The notes under the pieces were generated by a model. The model did not search any database. It was not told where the DNA came from and worked only from the letters and a program-made list of their open reading frames with translations. A stretch of 64,000 nt of DNA from NCBI RefSeq assembly GCF_021044825.1, contig NZ_JAJNOC010000001.1, positions 1,240,001 through 1,304,000 of the forward strand. The letters run 5' to 3'. Origin of the DNA: Massilia phyllostachyos. Lineage in GTDB: Bacteria > Pseudomonadota > Gammaproteobacteria > Burkholderiales > Burkholderiaceae_D. How positions within the stretch are numbered: the stretch's first letter is position 1; every line of letters starts with the position of its first letter. The position numbers were made by a program, and so were the translations under genes. Positions 15,966-23,346 of this stretch are shown piece by piece.

Positions 15966-17219
15966 ATGAAACGCCTGAAGCTGATGTTGAGTACCGCACT
16001 GATCATCCTTGGCTCCGCCAGCCTGCCTGCTGGTGCCCAGACCCCCGCCACCGTGGCCCTGCCGGGCAACGGTTTCGTCACGACCGCCGGCAGCGGCGCG
16101 ACCGAGACCATCACCACGAGCGGACTGGCCAACTGGACCAATCCGTCCACCGTCACCAGCGTCTGGTTCCGCATGGCGCAGGCGGGCAGCGCCACCATCG
16201 GCCTGGATGCCAGCCTGGCCGGCAGCAACCAGAGCACGGTGCGCGTGACGGTGGGTGGCACGCCGTTCCAGGTGAACCTCACCAAGGGCGCCCTGAAGAC
16301 CTATGGCGTCGGCACCCTCAGCCTGCCGGCCGGCTACATCCGTGTCGACCTGCAGGGCGTCAGCAAGGACGGCGGCTACTTCGGCGACGTCGCCGCCATC
16401 AAGGTCACGACCAGCGCGAACCTCCAGTACGCCAACGACGCGGCCAATTACTACTGGTCGCGGCGCGGACCCTCGGTCCACCTGGGCTATACCGTGCCGG
16501 CCGACACCGAGTACTTCTACAGCGAAGTCACGGTGCCGTCCGGCCAGGACGCGATCGGCTCCTACTACATGGCCAACGGCTTCAACGGCGGCTACTTCGG
16601 CATCCAGGTCAAGTCGCCTTCCGAGCGCTGGGTGCTGTTCTCGGTCTGGGATGCGGACAACGGCGCCAAGACGACCCTGGTGAGCAAGGGCGCCGGCGTG
16701 ATCGACAACGGCTTCGGCGGCGAAGGCACGGGCGGCCAGTCCTACCTGGTTTACAACTGGGTGGCGGGGAACACCTACCGCTTCGTCACCCGCGCGCGGC
16801 CGGACGGCGCCGGCGGCACCGACTTCTCGGCCTGGTTCTTCGCGCCGGAGACCGGCAGCTGGCGCTACATCGCCACCTGGAAGCGCCCGGCCACCACGAC
16901 CTACCTGGCCGGCGTCTACTCCTTCCTCGAGAACTTCATCGACACCAAGGGCTACCTGGGACGCCAGGCGGAACACGGCAACCAGTGGGCGCGCAGCACC
17001 GCCGGCGCCTGGAGCGAGATCACGAGTGCGCGGTTTACCGGCGACGCCACCGCCGCCAACGGCCAGCGCCTGGATTATGCGGGCGGCCTGCGCAACGGCC
17101 GCTTCTACCTGCGCAACGGCGGCTTCTTCAGCAACAACGTCCCGCTCAACCAGAACTTCACCCGTCCCGCAACCGGCAGCGCCCCCGCGGTGGACGTCGG
17201 CACGCTGCCGCTGCAATGA
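15966..17219 (+). CDS. secreted DUF3472/DUF5077-type protein
   Basis: The 417-residue protein has a signal peptide (cleavage near residue 24, GAQ). An N-terminal beta-sandwich region (about 28-145, DUF5077-like) is followed by DUF3472 (about 155-400): RRGPSVHLGY, YSEVTVPSG, YYMANGFNGGYFGIQV, and the C-terminal FYLRNGGFF. DUF3472 proteins are usually secreted and found beside glycan-degrading enzymes; their activity is unknown. Here the gene lies 76 bases after the GH109 gene and 38 bases before a TonB receptor, so a role in binding or opening GalNAc-containing glycans is likely. The start has a CGGGAGAA ribosome site. Confidence 0.82.
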   Translation: MKRLKLMLSTALIILGSASLPAGAQTPATVALPGNGFVTTAGSGATETITTSGLANWTNPSTVTSVWFRMAQAGSATIGLDASLAGSNQSTVRVTVGGTPFQVNLTKGALKTYGVGTLSLPAGYIRVDLQGVSKDGGYFGDVAAIKVTTSANLQYANDAANYYWSRRGPSVHLGYTVPADTEYFYSEVTVPSGQDAIGSYYMANGFNGGYFGIQVKSPSERWVLFSVWDADNGAKTTLVSKGAGVIDNGFGGEGTGGQSYLVYNWVAGNTYRFVTRARPDGAGGTDFSAWFFAPETGSWRYIATWKRPATTTYLAGVYSFLENFIDTKGYLGRQAEHGNQWARSTAGAWSEITSARFTGDATAANGQRLDYAGGLRNGRFYLRNGGFFSNNVPLNQNFTRPATGSAPAVDVGTLPLQ

Positions 17220-17257
17220 AGAGACCCCGCACGCTTATAACAACAGGAGAGGTACAC

Positions 17258-20230
17258 ATGAAACTCAAGAAACTGATGGCCGCGCTGGCGGCCGCCGGGC
17301 TGGCCACGAGCAGCCTGGCGCAGGACGCGACCACCACGCCGGAGGAGGCGAAAGAGGGCAAGATGGCGCGCGTGGAAGTCACCGGCTCGAGCCTGAAGCG
17401 CATCAACGCCGAGACCGCGTCGCCGGTGCAGGTGGTGGACGCCAAGCAGATCGAGAACATGGGGGCGCGCACCCTGATGCAGGTGCTCGACAACCTGCCG
17501 GCGGCGCGTCCGGCCCAGCAGGACTTCCGCTCGATGTTCACCGGCTCGGACGGCGGCTCGCAGGCAAACCTGCGCGGCCTCGGCGCCCAGGGCACGCTGG
17601 TGCTGCTCAACGGCCGCCGCCTGTCCTTCTACGGCGCGCCGTCCGGCTTCCAGACCATGTTCGTGAACATCGACGCGATTCCGGCCGCGGCGATCGAACG
17701 CATGGAGATCCTGACCGACGGCGCCTCGGCGGTGTACGGCTCCGACGCGGTGGCGGGCGTGATCAACGTGATCACCAAGAAGAACTATCAGGGCCTGGAA
17801 GTGCGCGGCACCTACGATATGTCGGAGCGCGTCGACTCCTATGGCGAGAAGCAGGGCGGCATCGTGTTCGGCACTGGCGACCTGGGCAGCCAGGGCTTCA
17901 ACGTGATCGGCTCGCTGAACGTCTACCAGCGCGACCGCATCGCCCTGGCCGATACCTACGACAAGCGTCCGGATCACTTCTACGTCAACAACCCGAACTT
18001 CATCCCGAACATGCGCATCGGCGTCGGCAGCGAGCCGGGCCAGCTCAATCCGGGCACCTTCTTCGTGTTCGACCCGAACCGCAACAATGCGCGCGTGCAG
18101 CGCGCGGTGGGCGGCTGCCCGACCCAGATCACCGAGGCTTCCGGCACGCGCTGCGTCTGGAACACGCTGCCCAACGGCCTGGACACCGGCCCGACCTCGG
18201 ACCGCGCGACCGGCTTCCTCTCGGGCCGCATGCGCTTCGGGGACGGCTTCGAAGGCTTCGCGGAAGCCGCCTACACCCACATCAAGATGGTCGGCCGCAA
18301 CGGCCCGACCAGCTTCAACAGCGGCAGCACCAGCAACTGGTTCTCGCGCAATACCGGCACCAGGCTCAACACCTTCACCACGCCCTACCTGGGACCGAAC
18401 AACGTCTACCTGAAGGGCAGGCTGGCGCCGGAAATGGCCGCGCTGATGGGCGGGGCGTCCGGTCTGAACTATCTGCTGCAGGATGCCACCAACCACTTCG
18501 GCCAGCGCAACATCGACGACAGCTACCGCGCCCTGGCCGGCGTGCGCGGCCCCGTGTTCGGCGACTGGGAGTTCGAGACCGCGGTCGCGGTGGCGGGCAG
18601 CCACTCGACGCTCTACCAGACCGTCAACATCAATACCAAGGGTTTCGAGAAGGCCTTCGGTCCCTTCACGAAGGACCCGGTGACGGGCCGCACCTATATT
18701 TCGGACAATCCGGCCTATAAATTCGGCGAGATCAGCGAAGCCAACGCCGCGCTGATCCGCGAAGCCTATCCGACCTTCGACATCCAGTCCTGGACCAAGC
18801 TGATCACCTGGGACGGCAAGATCGAGGGCGCCTTGGCCAAGATCGGCGACCGCGAAGTGCGCGCCGCCTTCGGGGCCAGCCTGATGCGCGAGAGCTTCGA
18901 GACCCCGGGCAATGCGGACGCCGCCAACGGCCTGATCACCCAGCAGGGCGGCTCCTGGTTCGACGGCGAGCGCACCATCTCGGCCCTGTTCGGCGAGGTC
19001 GTGGCGCCGCTCACCGAGACCCTGGAACTGAACGTCGCCGCGCGCCTCGACAAATACCCGAACTTCAGCGCCAACCTGGCGCCGAAGCTGGGCGTGGTGT
19101 GGCGCGCGCGTCCCGACGTGATGGTGCGCGGCACCTATTCGCATGGCTTCCGCGCACCCAACCTGGCCGAATCCGGCGAGGGCGGCGTGTTCGCCCAGGT
19201 GGGCGGCATCCGCGACACCGTGCGCTGCGACGAGACCAATGCGATGGCGCGGCTGCTGCAAAAGTCGGTATCGCGCGCCGAGGTCGACCTGGGCCGCAGC
19301 CTGCTCAACTCGAACTGCTCGACCACGGTGGGCGGCCTGACGCCGCCGAATCCCGACCTGAAGCCCGAGAAGGCGAAGATCGCCACCCTGGGCGTGGTGC
19401 TGCAGCCGGTGCGCGACGTCAGCGTTTCGCTCGACTACTGGTACATCAACCGCCGCAACGAGATCGTTCGCCAGGACTTCAACCAGTTGTTCACCCTGCT
19501 GGTTGCCGAGCATGGCCCGGCCCTGGCCGGCACCACCCAGGCGATCCGCAACGACCTTACCGACGCCGACCGCGCCAATATGGCGGCCGTGGCGACGATG
19601 TGCGCCAACCCGGCCAACGCGGCGGCCTGCGCCGGCCCGCTGCCGACTTACTCGGTGGGCAACCTGGGCGGCCTGATCAACTCCTACCTGAACCGCGGCG
19701 GCACCCTGGTCGACGGCTTCGACATCGATGCGCGCACCCGCGTCGGGCTGGGCAACTATGGCCGCCTGAACCTGGGCGCCGCCTTGACGATCCGCCGCCG
19801 CGAGACCTACGACTACGAGGATGGCAGTGGCTTCTCGGGCAACTACGTCGGCTACTACGGCTCGCCGCGCCTGCGCGGCACCTTCAATGCCGACTGGGTC
19901 TACCGCGACTTCACCACCAGCCTGTTCGTGAACTACACGGGCAAGACCAAATGGGCCTACGACCAGTTCGATACCGTCAACACGCCGGAGAGCTGCCTGG
20001 CCGCCGGCGTTTCGCTGCCGGCGAACCTGTGCGGCGGGGCGCCTTCGTCCACGACGGTGAACCTCGGCTTCAACTGGAAGCCGATGAAGAACCTGAACCT
20101 GGGCCTCAACATCAAGAATGTGCTCGACAAGAAACCGTACTACGACCCGAACGGCTGGGAAGGCTATAACCACAGCCAGAACCTGTTCGGCCGCCAGTAC
20201 GCGTTTTCGGCCAGCTACAAGTTCTGGTAA
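17258..20230 (+). CDS. TonB-dependent outer-membrane receptor of the GalNAc locus
   Basis: The 990-residue protein has a signal peptide (residues 1-21), a plug domain (about 45-160: VDAKQIENMGARTLMQVLD, ANLRGLGAQGTLVLLNGRRL, ASAVYGSDAVAGVINVI) and a 22-strand type barrel ending in the aromatic terminus SYKFW. It belongs to the large carbohydrate-type TonB receptors with an RGLG plug motif. As the last gene of the operon with two candidate GalNAc-releasing enzymes, it probably imports GalNAc-containing oligosaccharides or glycopeptides. The start is fixed by CAGGAGAGG before the ATG; the open frame extends further but without support. Confidence 0.9.
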   Translation: MKLKKLMAALAAAGLATSSLAQDATTTPEEAKEGKMARVEVTGSSLKRINAETASPVQVVDAKQIENMGARTLMQVLDNLPAARPAQQDFRSMFTGSDGGSQANLRGLGAQGTLVLLNGRRLSFYGAPSGFQTMFVNIDAIPAAAIERMEILTDGASAVYGSDAVAGVINVITKKNYQGLEVRGTYDMSERVDSYGEKQGGIVFGTGDLGSQGFNVIGSLNVYQRDRIALADTYDKRPDHFYVNNPNFIPNMRIGVGSEPGQLNPGTFFVFDPNRNNARVQRAVGGCPTQITEASGTRCVWNTLPNGLDTGPTSDRATGFLSGRMRFGDGFEGFAEAAYTHIKMVGRNGPTSFNSGSTSNWFSRNTGTRLNTFTTPYLGPNNVYLKGRLAPEMAALMGGASGLNYLLQDATNHFGQRNIDDSYRALAGVRGPVFGDWEFETAVAVAGSHSTLYQTVNINTKGFEKAFGPFTKDPVTGRTYISDNPAYKFGEISEANAALIREAYPTFDIQSWTKLITWDGKIEGALAKIGDREVRAAFGASLMRESFETPGNADAANGLITQQGGSWFDGERTISALFGEVVAPLTETLELNVAARLDKYPNFSANLAPKLGVVWRARPDVMVRGTYSHGFRAPNLAESGEGGVFAQVGGIRDTVRCDETNAMARLLQKSVSRAEVDLGRSLLNSNCSTTVGGLTPPNPDLKPEKAKIATLGVVLQPVRDVSVSLDYWYINRRNEIVRQDFNQLFTLLVAEHGPALAGTTQAIRNDLTDADRANMAAVATMCANPANAAACAGPLPTYSVGNLGGLINSYLNRGGTLVDGFDIDARTRVGLGNYGRLNLGAALTIRRRETYDYEDGSGFSGNYVGYYGSPRLRGTFNADWVYRDFTTSLFVNYTGKTKWAYDQFDTVNTPESCLAAGVSLPANLCGGAPSSTTVNLGFNWKPMKNLNLGLNIKNVLDKKPYYDPNGWEGYNHSQNLFGRQYAFSASYKFW

Positions 20231-20237
20231 AAGGGAG

Positions 20238-20270
20238 GAGTCGGTCCGCTGTCTGGGGCCGCTCTTTTTT
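20238..20270 (+). terminator. probable intrinsic terminator after the TonB receptor gene
   Basis: A GC-rich imperfect stem (GAGTCGGTCC pairing with GGGGCCGCTC, one bulge) is followed by TTTTTT at about 20265-20270. It would end the plus-strand GalNAc operon. Confidence 0.6.
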
Positions 20271-20271
20271 C

Positions 20272-20299
20272 TTGTAGTTTCGCACACCTGTGCTAAAGT
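20272..20299 (+). promoter_or_regulatory. tetR promoter with TTTCGCACA-type operator in the spacer
   Basis: TTGTAG (20272-20277) and TAAAGT (20294-20299) are 16 bases apart. The spacer contains TTCGCACACCTGTGC, which matches the perfect palindrome found downstream of the gene at 20963-20986. Transcription would start at or next to the ATG at 20306, which lacks a ribosome site, so a leaderless mRNA is possible. The layout points to autorepression. Confidence 0.6.
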
Positions 20300-20305
20300 G
20301 GATCC

Positions 20306-20917
20306 ATGAACACCACGACCAAAAGCGAAGCCACCTACGCGACCATCCTGGAAGCCGCCTACGACATGGCGGCCGCCGAGGGTGTCGGCAAGGTGTCGCT
20401 GGGCGAGCTGGCCAAGCGCACCGGCATCAGCAAGAGCGGCGTGTTCTCGCGCGTCGGCTCGCTGGAATCCCTGCAGTCGGCGGTGCTGGACGAATACGAC
20501 CGGCGCTTCGCCGAAGACGTGTTCCAGCCGTCGCTGGCGGCGCCGCGCGGCCTGCCGCGCCTGACGATGCAGGTCGAGCTGTGGCTGAGGAAGATCGGCA
20601 ACGAGACCGCGCGCGGCGGCTGCCTGTACACGGCGGGCGCCTTCGAGTTCGACGACGTGCCGGGGCTGCTGCGCGACCGCATCGAGGAGGGCGTCAACCG
20701 CTGGCGCGCATCGTTGCGCAAGACGGTGCTGCAGGCGATGGAGGCCGGCCACCTGCGGCCGGATACCGAGCCCGGGCAGCTGGTGTTCGAGATCTACAGC
20801 CTGGCGATCGGGGTCATGCACGACGCGCGCTTCCTGCGCGCCGACGCCACGCCGCGGCGGGCGCAGCGGGCCTTCAACCGCCTGATCTCGACCTACAAGA
20901 GTTTCGGCGACCTGTAG
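20306..20917 (+). CDS. TetR-family transcriptional regulator
   Basis: The 203-residue protein has the N-terminal TetR helix-turn-helix (ILEAAYDMAAAEGVGKVSLG, then KRTGISKSGVFSRVGSLE) and a helical ligand domain containing GGCLYTAGAFEFDD. The gene is flanked by two copies of one palindromic operator, one in its own promoter and one upstream of the 37-residue peptide gene at 21004. The simplest reading is that it represses itself and that peptide; the ligand is unknown. No ribosome site precedes the ATG. Confidence 0.88.
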   Translation: MNTTTKSEATYATILEAAYDMAAAEGVGKVSLGELAKRTGISKSGVFSRVGSLESLQSAVLDEYDRRFAEDVFQPSLAAPRGLPRLTMQVELWLRKIGNETARGGCLYTAGAFEFDDVPGLLRDRIEEGVNRWRASLRKTVLQAMEAGHLRPDTEPGQLVFEIYSLAIGVMHDARFLRADATPRRAQRAFNRLISTYKSFGDL

Positions 20918-20957
20918 CGGGGCGCCGCGGTGGACGGGTGCGCCCGCCCCCTTTTTT
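20918..20957 (+). terminator. probable terminator after tetR
   Basis: A GGGGCG stretch just after the stop codon can pair with the CGCCC stretch near 20941-20950, and a TTTTTT run follows at about 20952-20957. It separates tetR from the next operator. Confidence 0.45.
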
Positions 20958-20962
20958 GGATT

Positions 20963-20986
20963 GATTTCGCACAGGTGTGCGAAATC
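20963..20986. promoter_or_regulatory. perfect palindromic operator, second copy
   Basis: GATTTCGCACA and TGTGCGAAATC are perfect 11-bp inverted arms separated by GG. The same sequence, with one changed arm base, lies in the tetR promoter. It is 18 bases upstream of the ATG of the 37-residue peptide gene, where it would overlap a promoter. Confidence 0.75.
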
Positions 20987-21003
20987 TTGTGAGCAAGGAG
21001 AAC

Positions 21004-21117
21004 ATGATGTCTGCGCTTTGGTTGTTGTCGCTTCCCGTGGCCGGCTTCGTCTGGCATCTCGCCGCGTCGATCCTGCGCCTGTGCCCGGGCTGCAACGAGG
21101 ATTTCGTGTTCTTCTGA
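21004..21117 (+). CDS. 37-residue membrane micropeptide under TetR-type operator
   Basis: The ATG at 21004 (or 21007) follows a clear AAGGAG site. The peptide has one hydrophobic segment (SALWLLSLPVAGFVWHLAAS) and a C-terminus with a CPGC pair and an FVFF end. It is therefore probably a single-pass inner-membrane protein with its Cys pair near the membrane surface. The palindromic operator directly upstream ties it to the neighbouring TetR gene. No family is recognised. It ends 8 bases from the convergent LysR gene. Confidence 0.6.
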   Translation: MMSALWLLSLPVAGFVWHLAASILRLCPGCNEDFVFF

Positions 21118-21125
21118 ACCTGCCT

Positions 21126-22028
21126 TCACACCAGCCACGGCTGGCGGCGCAGGGCTTCGGCGAGGTAGCTCACCATCGATTCGATCTTGGCCGACACCGC
21201 CGACTGGCGGTAGTACACCGCGTGGATCGGCCGGCTGGCCGGGATGGTCAGCTCGGCCAGCACCTGCACCAGGCGGCCCGCCTCGAGGTCGGCCCAGGTG
21301 TGGAAGTCCGAGAAATTCGAGATTCCCATGCCCTGCAGGGCGAGCTGGCACAGGGTCTCGCCGCTGGACGACTTCAGGGTCGGCTCGATCCGCACCCGCT
21401 TGCCTTCGGGGTCGAGCAGGGGCCAGACGTTCAGGCTGTCCGGCTCGCTGAAGCCCAGCAGTTCGTGGCGCATCAGGTCCGCCACATCCTTCGGCGTGCC
21501 GTGCCGTTGCAGGTAGGCGGGGCTGGCGACCAGGCGCAGCCGGGCGTGGCCCAGCAGGCGGCTGTGCAGGGTCGAGTCCTTCAGTTCGCCGATCCGCACC
21601 GCCAGGTCGACGCGCCGCTCGAGCAGGTCGATGAAACCTTCGTTGCTGCTGAGGGTAAGCGTGACGTTCGGGTGGCGCGCGCGGTATTCCGGAATGAGCG
21701 GCACCAGCGCATGCAGCATGAAGGGCGTGGCGGCATCGATGCGCAACTGGCCCGAGAGCTGGCCGCGGCGCTCCACCAGCCGGTCCTCGGCCGCCTGCAC
21801 GGCATGCAGGATCCCGCGCGCATCGGGCACGAAGGCGCTGCCCTCGTCGGTGAGGTCGAGGCGGCGCGTGGTCCGGCGCAGCAGCGGCGTGGCCAGCTTT
21901 TCTTCCAGGCGGCCGAGCAGGCGGCTCACGGTCGATACCGGCTGGCCGAGGCGCTCGGCGGCGGCCGTCATCGAGCCCGTGTCGACGATTGCCAGGAATA
22001 CCACGAGTTCTTCCAGCTCGATCTTCAT
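21126..22028 (-). CDS. LysR-family transcriptional regulator
   Basis: The 300-residue protein has the LysR winged helix at residues 1-60 (FLAIVDTGSMTAAAERLGQP, then VSTVSRLLGRLEEKL) and a periplasmic-binding-like effector domain (QLRIDAATPFMLHALVPLIP; VDLAVRIGELKDSTL). It belongs to the CrgA/DmlR-like group. It is transcribed away from the MFS gene at 22126 across a 97-bp gap, the classic layout for a LysR protein controlling its neighbour. The gap contains repeated TTTCTCGGA(A/T)T near 22031 and 22053, possible binding sites. Confidence 0.88.
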   Translation of the reverse strand: MKIELEELVVFLAIVDTGSMTAAAERLGQPVSTVSRLLGRLEEKLATPLLRRTTRRLDLTDEGSAFVPDARGILHAVQAAEDRLVERRGQLSGQLRIDAATPFMLHALVPLIPEYRARHPNVTLTLSSNEGFIDLLERRVDLAVRIGELKDSTLHSRLLGHARLRLVASPAYLQRHGTPKDVADLMRHELLGFSEPDSLNVWPLLDPEGKRVRIEPTLKSSSGETLCQLALQGMGISNFSDFHTWADLEAGRLVQVLAELTIPASRPIHAVYYRQSAVSAKIESMVSYLAEALRRQPWLV

Positions 22029-22125
22029 TTTCTCGGAATCCGCAAAAGTATTTCTCGGATTATCTACTTTATCTGGAAAATGATGTCCGCGATAATGCTC
22101 GGCCTGTTACACGAAAGCCGAGCCC

Positions 22126-23346
22126 ATGCACGCATCTTCCACATCCAACGATTCATCTTCTTCGTCGTCTTCCAATGGCGCCGGCCTGGCCCTGGTGGCG
22201 CTGGCCGTCGGCGCCTTCGGCATCGGCACCACCGAATTCGGCCCGATGGGCATGCTGCCCACGATCGCCGGCGGCGTTGGGGTTTCGATCCCGGCGGCCG
22301 GCATGCTGGTGTCGGCCTACGCCATCGGCGTGATGGCGGGCGCGCCCATCATGAGCCTGCTGCTGGCGCGCTGGCCGCGGCGGCGCGCCCTGATCGCCCT
22401 GATGGCCATCTTCGCGCTCGGGAACATCCTGTCGGCCCTCGCCCCGGAATACGCCAGCCTGATGGCGGCGCGCGTGGTGACCAGCCTGGCGCACGGCGCC
22501 TTCTTCGGCATCGGCTCGGTGGTGGCGGCCAGCGTGGTGCCGCGCGAGCGGCAGGCCAGCGCGGTGGCGATGATGTTCCTGGGCCTGACGATCGCCAACA
22601 TCGGCGGCGTGCCGGCCGCGACCTGGGTCAGCGAGCACCTGGGCTGGCGCCAGTCCTTCGCCGCGATCGGCGTGCTGGGCGTGGTCGCGATGGGGGCCTT
22701 GCTGATGTTCCTGCCGGCGGGCAGCCGCGGCGAGGCGCCCGACGTGCGGCGCGAACTGAAGGTCTTGAGCCGTCCCGTGGTGCTGCAGGCGCTGTTGACC
22801 ACGGTGCTGTCCTCGGCCGCCATGTTCGCCCTCTACACCTACATCAATCCGGTGCTGCAGACCTTCACGAACGCATCGCCCGTCTTCATCACCACCATGC
22901 TGGCGCTGGTCGGCATCGGCTTCACGGTCGGGAACACGATCGGCGGCAAGATGGCGGACCGCTCGGTCGACCGCACCATCCTGTTCTTCCTGCTGGTGGA
23001 AGCCGCGACGATGATCGCCTTCCCGTGGCTGGCCGCGACCAAGGCGGGAGCGGCGATCGGCCTGTTCGTCTGGGCGGCAGCGGCATTCGCCCTGGTGCCG
23101 CCGGTGCAGATGCGCGTGATGCGCGCCGCCAGCGAGGCGCCGGGGATGGCGTCGTCGGTCAATATCGGCGCCTTCAACCTGGGCAATGCGATCGGCGCGG
23201 CACTCGGGGCGGCGATCCTGAATGCGGGGATGGCGTATCCGGCGGTGCTGTTCGGCGGCGCGGCGATGAGCGTGCTGGCCTTCCTGCTGGTCGCCTGGGC
23301 GGCGAACAACAAGCCGGCGGCGGTGGCGCCTAGCGCAGCAGCCTGA
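22126..23346 (+). CDS. MFS efflux transporter, DHA1 family (AraJ/YdhP-like)
   Basis: The 406-residue protein has 12 predicted membrane segments after a Ser-rich N-terminus (NDSSSSSSSNG). The signature GIGTTEFGPMGMLPTIA in TM1 and the GxxxAPxxS-like stretch MAGAPIMSLLLARWPRR between TM2 and TM3 mark the DHA1 12-TM drug:H+ antiporter group. The substrate is unknown; sugar or drug efflux are the family norms. Expression is probably controlled by the divergent LysR gene. Its 3' end overlaps the convergent Hsp70-like gene by 17 bases. Confidence 0.87.
   Translation: MHASSTSNDSSSSSSSNGAGLALVALAVGAFGIGTTEFGPMGMLPTIAGGVGVSIPAAGMLVSAYAIGVMAGAPIMSLLLARWPRRRALIALMAIFALGNILSALAPEYASLMAARVVTSLAHGAFFGIGSVVAASVVPRERQASAVAMMFLGLTIANIGGVPAATWVSEHLGWRQSFAAIGVLGVVAMGALLMFLPAGSRGEAPDVRRELKVLSRPVVLQALLTTVLSSAAMFALYTYINPVLQTFTNASPVFITTMLALVGIGFTVGNTIGGKMADRSVDRTILFFLLVEAATMIAFPWLAATKAGAAIGLFVWAAAAFALVPPVQMRVMRAASEAPGMASSVNIGAFNLGNAIGAALGAAILNAGMAYPAVLFGGAAMSVLAFLLVAWAANNKPAAVAPSAAA

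Noticed and set aside
17105..20821. 1238-codon minus-strand frame opposite the TonB receptor gene
   Set aside because: Shadow frame caused by high GC; the plus strand has plug and barrel motifs and a ribosome site.
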